This document shows, piece by piece, positions 6,372 to 10,756 of a stretch of 10,756 nt of DNA. The stretch covers positions 1-10,756 of the forward strand of contig JAGCTA010000045.1 in assembly GCA_017963875.1 (NCBI GenBank), given 5' to 3'. Numbering within the stretch: the first letter of the stretch is position 1; each line of letters begins with the position of its first letter. Source of the DNA: Victivallales bacterium. GTDB lineage: Bacteria; Verrucomicrobiota; Lentisphaeria; Oligosphaerales; Oligosphaeraceae. Position numbers and translations under genes: made by a program. Under the pieces are notes generated by a model. It was not told where the DNA came from. It saw nothing but the letters and a program-made list of their open reading frames with translations, and ran no database searches.

Positions 6372-8075
6372 ATGAAATGTCACAAGAGTCTCTTTCTGAT
6401 ATTGACATGCGTTTTGTTGTTAGTGTCCTCTGGAGCGCTTTCCCGCCGCGTTCCAAATGAACAAAAGAAAATCATCCATTTTGGATTTGTGTCGCCTTCG
6501 ACTCCCGAAAAAATAGTCGAAGGTGCTTTGAAGAATTTGGATGCGACTTGTCCAGTTGACGGCATTGGGATTAATCCAGTCATCAAACTCAAGCGTGGCG
6601 ACAAGACCATCGTCTATCAGCCGTTAAGCCAAGTTGGATCGCCTTATCTGCTTGTCAAAGAGGATCTTGCGGAACTGATTCCAATGTTTCGGAAATTTCA
6701 GGAGACACGTCTGAAACATAATTACTTTATCCTCAACTCTTCCCCCTTTAATGGTGACTGGTTTGACGATGAGGCTTGGTCAAGGACGCTCAACAACTTC
6801 AGCATGCTTGCCTGGGCTGCGAAGGAATCGGGCTTTGAGGGCATCTGTCTGGATATCGAACCGTATGCGCTGACCAAACTGCCATTCATGTACCGTCCAT
6901 ATTTGGGGCATTCCTTTACGGAAACATGCGCGCAAGTCCGCCGTCGCGCGAAGGAATGGATTGAGGAACTCAATCGTCAATTCCCCAATCTGACACTGTT
7001 CACGTTCTATTGGGCATCGCAGTGCAATTCTGCATACAAGGAGGCTCATCCAGAAATTCTTGAGAATTCCAAGACAGGGCTGATGGTTGCCTTTTTCAAC
7101 GGTGTCTATGACGGTGCGCCAGACACGATGAAAATCATTGATGGAAACGAGGGGCCAGGCTATCATGCAGCCGCAGAAGAGGATTATGCGAAAATCATGG
7201 GGCGGTTCAATCGCTTCGCAGATTCGTGGATTGATTCGGCCAATCGAGAGAAATTCTGGAGAATAACTTCCATGGGCATTTCCTTTTACTTAGATAGTTA
7301 TGTCAAAAAGGACAAGCCGAGCCGATACAATCTCTATGAAAAGTCGGACAATCCAACACAGTTGCTAGCATCCAACGTGAGCCATGCCTTGGACTACACT
7401 GACGAATACGTGTGGTTTTGGTGCGAGCGAGGCAATTTCTGGCCAGGCGTGTTCAAGTCGAATTATCCATTCTGGAATGACCTTGTTCCACATTGCGTCG
7501 AGGCCATTGAGGCGGGCAGAAACATGCTTGCAGCGATGGACAAATACGCATCAGGCAAGAATCTCCTGAAGAACGGCTCGCTGGAGTCTGGTGATAGTGG
7601 TGCACCGAATGGTCCTGACCAGTATAATGGCGGTATTGGATTCTGGCCTGTCTGGCAGGCGGAGGACACGCCGAAGGGAATCATCAGTAGCGAAAACGGC
7701 ATGGTGCGCTTCGTCAATGTCACCAACGGCGGTATTTCACAAGCGATTGGTGGTATCAAGGCGAGTAAGCAGTTCATACTCACCGCACGTTGCAAAAACG
7801 AAAGTCATTTCGCAACGCCAGTACTCAGTTATTTCTATCGTGACAATCCAGACACTGGTCCCTGGGGACACCAATCGACTGTGTTCACAGAGGATGCTGG
7901 GAACGGCTGGAAACGCGCGTCCTTGTATATCACCGTGCCTGCTGGACACAATATCGCCGTGCTGTGCGTTTATGTCGGCGTCAACGGTTTTCAAGATTTA
8001 ACAGGCAAGGACAAGGGCTGTCTGTTCGATGATATCGAACTGCATGAAGTCGTTTTTCCCTGGACAAACAAATGA
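6372..8075 (+). CDS. Secreted TIM-barrel-like protein with C-terminal jelly-roll module
   Basis: The start at 6372 is preferred because GGGAG (6359-6363) lies 8 nt upstream; the in-frame ATG at 6357 has no such site and would extend the signal peptide awkwardly. The 567-residue product opens with MKCHKS and a hydrophobic stretch ending near VSSGALS, a plausible Sec signal peptide with no lipobox Cys. Residues about 20-385 look like a barrel enzyme: repeated strand/helix segments, and GICLDIEPY with D161 and E163 at the position where GH18-like and related barrels carry their catalytic acid. From N397 (NLLKNGSLES) to LFDDIEL at about 551-557 it resembles a CBM4/9 (CenC-type) carbohydrate-binding jelly roll. 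I do not recognise a named family for the barrel. It probably acts on extracytoplasmic glycan. It lies 36 nt before the pseudopilin gene and is divergent from the AraC regulator, its likely controller. Confidence 0.65.
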   Translation: MKCHKSLFLILTCVLLLVSSGALSRRVPNEQKKIIHFGFVSPSTPEKIVEGALKNLDATCPVDGIGINPVIKLKRGDKTIVYQPLSQVGSPYLLVKEDLAELIPMFRKFQETRLKHNYFILNSSPFNGDWFDDEAWSRTLNNFSMLAWAAKESGFEGICLDIEPYALTKLPFMYRPYLGHSFTETCAQVRRRAKEWIEELNRQFPNLTLFTFYWASQCNSAYKEAHPEILENSKTGLMVAFFNGVYDGAPDTMKIIDGNEGPGYHAAAEEDYAKIMGRFNRFADSWIDSANREKFWRITSMGISFYLDSYVKKDKPSRYNLYEKSDNPTQLLASNVSHALDYTDEYVWFWCERGNFWPGVFKSNYPFWNDLVPHCVEAIEAGRNMLAAMDKYASGKNLLKNGSLESGDSGAPNGPDQYNGGIGFWPVWQAEDTPKGIISSENGMVRFVNVTNGGISQAIGGIKASKQFILTARCKNESHFATPVLSYFYRDNPDTGPWGHQSTVFTEDAGNGWKRASLYITVPAGHNIAVLCVYVGVNGFQDLTGKDKGCLFDDIELHEVVFPWTNK

Positions 8076-8111
8076 GTTTTTTAATTTAATAACACATAGG
8101 AGAACATTGTT

Positions 8112-8897
8112 ATGAAAAAAGCATTTACCCTCATTGAACTGCTCGTTGTGATTGCAATCATCGCGATTTTGGCCGCTATGCTTCTTCCTGCCCTTGCAAA
8201 GGCACGAGAGAAGGCACGTTCCATCGCCTGCGTCAACAATCTCAAGCAGGTGGGCACCTCTTCCCAATTATACACCGTTGACAATAACGGGATGTTGGGG
8301 CGCAACGGTATTGGCAGCGGGTATGACGATTGGTACACCATCATGTATCAAGCAGGTGTGCTGTCCAGTACGGATACAACCAAGGGCGATGAGATTGTCT
8401 GCCCTGGACGCGCTCCATTTAAACGAGTCGCTGTAAGCAACCTTTATGTGTTCACGTATGGAGGAAGCAACAAGGCATACGGTACCAATCCTCCAACGAG
8501 TTACGACTCTGCTTGGGTTCGTGGGGAGAAATATGGGGCTGGATACTATGCCAGCGCCATAGCCGAAGGAAAACTGAAATCCCCGACACTGGCTATCATC
8601 AATGGTGATAGTTTTTGCAAGTTTTTTGTGACACAATGGAATACGCCTCAATGCAGAAAAGTCTGGATGAATTTGACTAGCGCAGGAACCAGCGAGGGTG
8701 CTTCGGCGACTTATACTGTCGGCGCACATGGCAACCAGGGCAATTTCCTTTTCTTTGACGGTCACGTCGAATCCATCAACTCCGTTGGTAATTTCCGCAC
8801 AAAGATTCGCGAATGCTGCACTGCACAGGGCGATACGGTGTTTACTCCCGCCGTGTACGGCGCAGGTGACACGTTCTATTCCTATTCTGCAAACTGA
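8112..8897 (+). CDS. Pseudopilin-like protein with prepilin N-terminus and H-x9-DG motif
   Basis: AGGAG (8098-8102) precedes the ATG by 9 nt. The 261 residues start [16 protein letters not shown], a type IV/type II secretion prepilin signal with the conserved Glu at +5 of the mature chain and a long hydrophobic helix to about residue 30. The -1 residue is Ala rather than the usual Gly. [18 protein letters not shown] follows, the stereotyped linker of Lentisphaerota and Planctomycetota major-pilin-like proteins. Near the C-terminus, H206 and D216-G217 form the H-x9-DG motif of these proteins. Cysteines in the globular part may form disulphides. Members are often single units next to enzymes and regulators rather than part of a full secretion operon, as here. 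The role is unproven: a surface or secretion pseudopilin, possibly helping binding or export of the enzyme encoded upstream. Probably co-transcribed with it. Confidence 0.88.
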   Translation: MKKAFTLIELLVVIAIIAILAAMLLPALAKAREKARSIACVNNLKQVGTSSQLYTVDNNGMLGRNGIGSGYDDWYTIMYQAGVLSSTDTTKGDEIVCPGRAPFKRVAVSNLYVFTYGGSNKAYGTNPPTSYDSAWVRGEKYGAGYYASAIAEGKLKSPTLAIINGDSFCKFFVTQWNTPQCRKVWMNLTSAGTSEGASATYTVGAHGNQGNFLFFDGHVESINSVGNFRTKIRECCTAQGDTVFTPAVYGAGDTFYSYSAN

Positions 8898-8949
8898 TTT
8901 TTGCCTTATTGTCAGCAATCCGTTCATCTGTTGAATCTATCTCGTATTT

Positions 8950-8982
8950 CTTTGCGGAATAGTAAAACTATGTTATATTGAG
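8950..8982 (+). promoter_or_regulatory. Promoter-like element before the AAA-ATPase remnant, second copy
   Basis: The sequence begins CTTTGCGGA, has AAAAC at positions 15-19 and ends TTATATTGAG, matching the minus-strand element at 6108-6140 at 27 of 33 positions. Its end is 38 nt before the ATG at 9020, compared with 37 nt at the AraC gene. The same order, spacing and distance to a start codon make a promoter the simplest explanation. The gene it serves is now broken. Confidence 0.55.
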
Positions 8983-9019
8983 CAGTAGTCAACTATTCAA
9001 AGCCTTAAGGAATCAACAG

Positions 9020-9340
9020 ATGGACGGGAAAGTCAAGACCATACCCTATGGAATCAGCGACTTCGCCAACATGCGGGAACTCAACGGCTACTACGTGGAC
9101 AATACGTGGGGCATCCCGTTGCTGGAGCAGTTGCCGTATCAGATGTTCCTGCGCCCGAGAAGATTCGGCAAGAGCCTTCTGCTGAGCATCTTGCACTACT
9201 ACTATGATGTCAATTATACATCGCGGTTCGATGAACTCTTCGAAGGGACATGGATTCATGAACACCCCACTGAATTCAGGGGAAGATACCTCGTCATGCA
9301 AGACTGCTTGCGGCTGCAACGTTGTCAAAGAAGAATGTAA
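9020..9340 (+). pseudogene. Truncated AAA-ATPase-like/DUF1703 protein gene (5' fragment)
   Basis: The ATG at 9020 has AAGGA (9007-9011) 8 nt upstream and gives the family's usual opening, here MDGKVKTIPYGISDFANMRE, followed by YYVDNT. FLRPRRFGKSLLLSIL carries the modified P-loop of the family (K51), and YYYDVNYTSRFDELFEGTWI is the next conserved block. Family members are normally around 500 residues, with an AAA-ATPase-like half and a C-terminal PD-(D/E)XK nuclease-like half. Here the similarity ends at RYLVM near 9297, then a short unrelated tail reaches tandem TAA codons at 9338 and 9341. Only 106 codons remain, so the gene is broken. These genes are multicopy, mobile-like elements in Bacteroidota and Lentisphaerota; their function is unsettled. 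The 33-bp promoter-like element lies just upstream. An in-frame TTG at 8978 overlaps that element and was not used. Confidence 0.8.
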
Positions 9341-9363
9341 TAATCCATAATGTCCCAGATATC
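9298..9363 (+). pseudogene. Possible fragment resembling the MurA N-terminal region
   Basis: In frame +1, out of frame with the fragments on either side, the sequence reads ARLLAAATLSKK, then NVIIHNVPDIE. The pattern LLAA-(7-8)-V-(2-3)-NVP-D resembles the conserved early segment of UDP-GlcNAc enolpyruvyl transferase (MurA). Only about 22 codons support this and chance resemblance is quite possible. It fills the gap between the AAA-ATPase fragment and the MurB-like tail almost exactly. Confidence 0.2.
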
Positions 9364-9517
9364 GAACTGGATTGTGAATCTGTCAGGGGATGTTGGCACG
9401 GCGGAGGACTGCAAGAGACTGGTGTCAGAGATGCGTCGAAGAGTTCATGAGCAATTTGACATTGAACTAGCCACTGAATGGCAGTTCGCCGATGAGTTCA
9501 TAAGTGCCATAACGTGA
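9350..9517 (+). pseudogene. murB: MurB-like C-terminal remnant
   Basis: A 55-codon open frame reads NWIVNLSGDVGTAEDCKRLV, then SEMRRRVHEQFDIELATEWQF. This follows the C-terminal end of UDP-N-acetylenolpyruvoylglucosamine reductase (MurB): NFIVN-x-G, then TAxD-x3-L, a helix with RRRV, then F-x-I-x-L-x-x-E. The FAD-binding and catalytic parts, which need about 250 more residues, are absent, and no Shine-Dalgarno precedes the ATG. It is in the same frame as the AAA-ATPase fragment but separated from it by TAA TAA. It is best read as a decayed tail of a duplicated or displaced murB rather than a gene. Its TGA (9515-9517) overlaps a GTG that could start the next gene. It could instead be a short coincidental ORF. 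Confidence 0.5.
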
Positions 9518-9531
9518 TATGTTTGAGTAAT

Positions 9532-10401
9532 ATGCAGAAAGATTACATCAGAGGACTGGTTTGCGCTTCCGTAGCCTCAGCCGCATACGGCTTGAATCCT
9601 TTATTTGCTTTGCCCCTTTACAGTCGTGGCTTTTGTGTGGAATCCGTTCTTGCCTTTCGGTATATGATAGGCATGGGGCTGCTGGCATTGTACATCGTCT
9701 TTTTTAAGCAGCATAATTTTCGGTTGAAGCGCAACGAACTGCTTCCTCTGATTTCATGCGGTGTGCTGATGTCATTGTCATCGTTGACGTTGTATTCATC
9801 CTACAAAGCGATGGATGTTGGGATTGCCTCAACGTTGTTGTTTGTCTATCCTGTGATGGTCGCTGTCATCATGTGGGCATTTTTTCGTGAGCGGTTGTCT
9901 GCGATTATGATTGCATGTTTGGGTATGGCAGTGGCGGGCGTCGTTGTCTTGAACTGGGACGGTGGAGTCAACGTGAGCCTCCGTGGAGTTGTGTATGTTC
10001 TGATTTCAGCATTGACATGGGCTTTGTATCTGATTGTCATCAGGCGAACTTCATTGCAGCGCAAGGAGGCCCACACTATCACGTTCTACAGTCTGCTGTT
10101 TGGCTTGCCTGTTTTTCTGATTCTTCTGAAAGGCGGCACTGCACTTCAGGCACCAGGAAGTCTGTCCAATTGGACAATGATGTTCCTCATGGCGGCGATT
10201 CCAACCATCGTGTCGATGCTTGCATCGGCATTGGCCGTGCAATATGTCGGGCCGACGATTACCGCGATTTTCGGTGCACTTGAGCCGTTGACGGCGGTCT
10301 TGATCGGCATTTTCGTATTCGGTGAATCTTTTACAGTGAATCTGGCCATCGGTTTTGTGCTTATTGTCCTTTCTGTGAGTATCATTGCTTTACGGAGGTA
10401 A
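9532..10401 (+). CDS. DMT-superfamily permease with two EamA domains
   Basis: The protein has 289 residues and ten predicted hydrophobic helices arranged as two EamA repeats, about residues 5-135 and 145-287. Each repeat keeps the family's signature near its fourth/fifth helix: GIASTLLFVYPVMVA with FFRERLS in the first half, and GPTITAIFGALEPLTAVL with VFGESF in the second. Such carriers sit in the cytoplasmic membrane and move small metabolites such as amino acids, nucleosides or sugar derivatives, often outward; the substrate cannot be told from sequence. The ATG at 9532 (MQKDYIRG) is used; a GTG at 9514 is in frame and overlaps the preceding remnant's stop. Neither start has a good Shine-Dalgarno. 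The stop at 10399-10401 overlaps the ribosome-binding region of the next gene, so the two are likely one transcript. Length is normal for the family. Confidence 0.9.
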   Translation: MQKDYIRGLVCASVASAAYGLNPLFALPLYSRGFCVESVLAFRYMIGMGLLALYIVFFKQHNFRLKRNELLPLISCGVLMSLSSLTLYSSYKAMDVGIASTLLFVYPVMVAVIMWAFFRERLSAIMIACLGMAVAGVVVLNWDGGVNVSLRGVVYVLISALTWALYLIVIRRTSLQRKEAHTITFYSLLFGLPVFLILLKGGTALQAPGSLSNWTMMFLMAAIPTIVSMLASALAVQYVGPTITAIFGALEPLTAVLIGIFVFGESFTVNLAIGFVLIVLSVSIIALRR

Positions 10402-10407
10402 GTTAGT

Positions 10408-10756
10408 ATGCCCATTTCTTCTTCGCACCGTTTTTTCGGATATCGTTCATTCGAGCCTGAATATGAGACCATGAAAATCATGTCTGGGCTTGGCATCAAT
10501 GAGATAACGCTCATGGTCTCGAACAGTACCAATTTCATGGGAGAACCTTATACGCGTTTTCAACCGACGTGGATTTGGGAGAGGGAATACGATTTCACTC
10601 TTTTTGACAAAATGGTGAATGAGACACTGGAGGCCGTGCCAGATGCGAAACTCAATATTGTGCTTGACTTGAATCCACCTGCATGGTGGCAGCGCAGAGG
10701 AAATTACAGTGAACGACACGACCCTTTTAGAGAATTTGGCAGAGTCGCGGCAAATC
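10408..10756 (+). CDS. N-terminal part of a clan-A-type glycosidase (beta-galactosidase-like), runs off the window
   Basis: The frame is open from the ATG at 10408 to the right edge, 116 codons. GGAGG (10394-10398) lies 9 nt upstream, inside the end of the transporter gene, which leaves only 6 nt between the two coding regions. The product opens MPISSSHRFFGYRSFEPEYE with no signal peptide. It then has helix/strand units KIMSGLGINEITLMVSNS, PTWIWEREYDFTLFDKMVNE and AKLNIVLDLNPPAWWQRRG. The order 'W-x-x-E-YDF-x-x-FD', a helix, then a strand ending PPAWW, is the first part of the TIM barrel in GH42/GH5-like beta-glycosidases common in Lentisphaerota. Catalytic residues lie beyond the edge, so family and activity are open. 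Cytoplasmic location is inferred. Confidence 0.65.
   Translation, partial: MPISSSHRFFGYRSFEPEYETMKIMSGLGINEITLMVSNSTNFMGEPYTRFQPTWIWEREYDFTLFDKMVNETLEAVPDAKLNIVLDLNPPAWWQRRGNYSERHDPFREFGRVAAN

Noticed and set aside
8893..8925. Rho-independent terminator after the pseudopilin gene
   Set aside because: Only a 4-bp CTGA/TCAG pairing is possible and the T-run is inside it rather than after it.
8268..8927. A 219-codon open frame on the minus strand opposite the pseudopilin gene
   Set aside because: The plus-strand pseudopilin has unmistakable motifs and a good Shine-Dalgarno. The antisense product has no recognisable domain and is best explained as a shadow.

Overview
The window looks like a piece of a Lentisphaerota (Victivallales-type, PVC superphylum) chromosome, probably from a gut or other glycan-rich habitat. 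The best marker is the gene at 8112-8897. It encodes a pseudopilin-like protein with an [20 protein letters not shown] start and a C-terminal H-x9-DG motif, a protein type that is hugely expanded in Lentisphaerota and relatives. It sits among glycoside hydrolases, an AraC regulator and a decayed AAA-ATPase/DUF1703-type gene, all typical company in these genomes. The taxonomic call is inference; no rRNA or other phylogenetic marker is present.

Layout. Positions 1-95 hold a REP-like hairpin. Positions 96-5186 are a tight plus-strand unit: a GT39/ArnT-like membrane glycosyltransferase, a putative cytoplasmic glycoside hydrolase of a poorly described family (overlapping the first gene by 8 nt), and a GH2 beta-glycosidase. 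A convergent AraC-family regulator (5181-6071, minus) shares its stop-codon hexamer TCATGA with the GH2 gene. A 300-bp AT-rich divergent region (6072-6371) carries promoter-like and operator-like repeats. It leads into a secreted TIM-barrel-like protein with a C-terminal jelly-roll module (6372-8075), followed by the pseudopilin (8112-8897). Positions 9020-9517 are a patchwork of gene remnants: the front of an AAA-ATPase-like gene, then a tail resembling the C-terminus of MurB. A DMT/EamA transporter (9532-10401) and the start of another clan-A-type glycosidase (10408 to the edge) finish the window.

How it may work together (inference). The AraC protein has a cupin sensor domain and probably responds to a sugar, controlling the divergent secreted enzyme and pseudopilin and perhaps the neighbouring hydrolases. 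The secreted protein would bind or cut a polysaccharide outside the cytoplasmic membrane. The two hydrolases without signal peptides would finish imported oligosaccharides in the cytoplasm.

Most notable non-coding signal: a 33-bp promoter-like element lies upstream of both the AraC gene and the AAA-ATPase remnant, with 27/33 identity by eye and almost the same distance to the start codon (37 and 38 nt). Its TTTG and TATATTG boxes resemble the Bacteroidota-type -33/-7 promoter. No CRISPR array, tRNA, rRNA or intact insertion sequence was seen.
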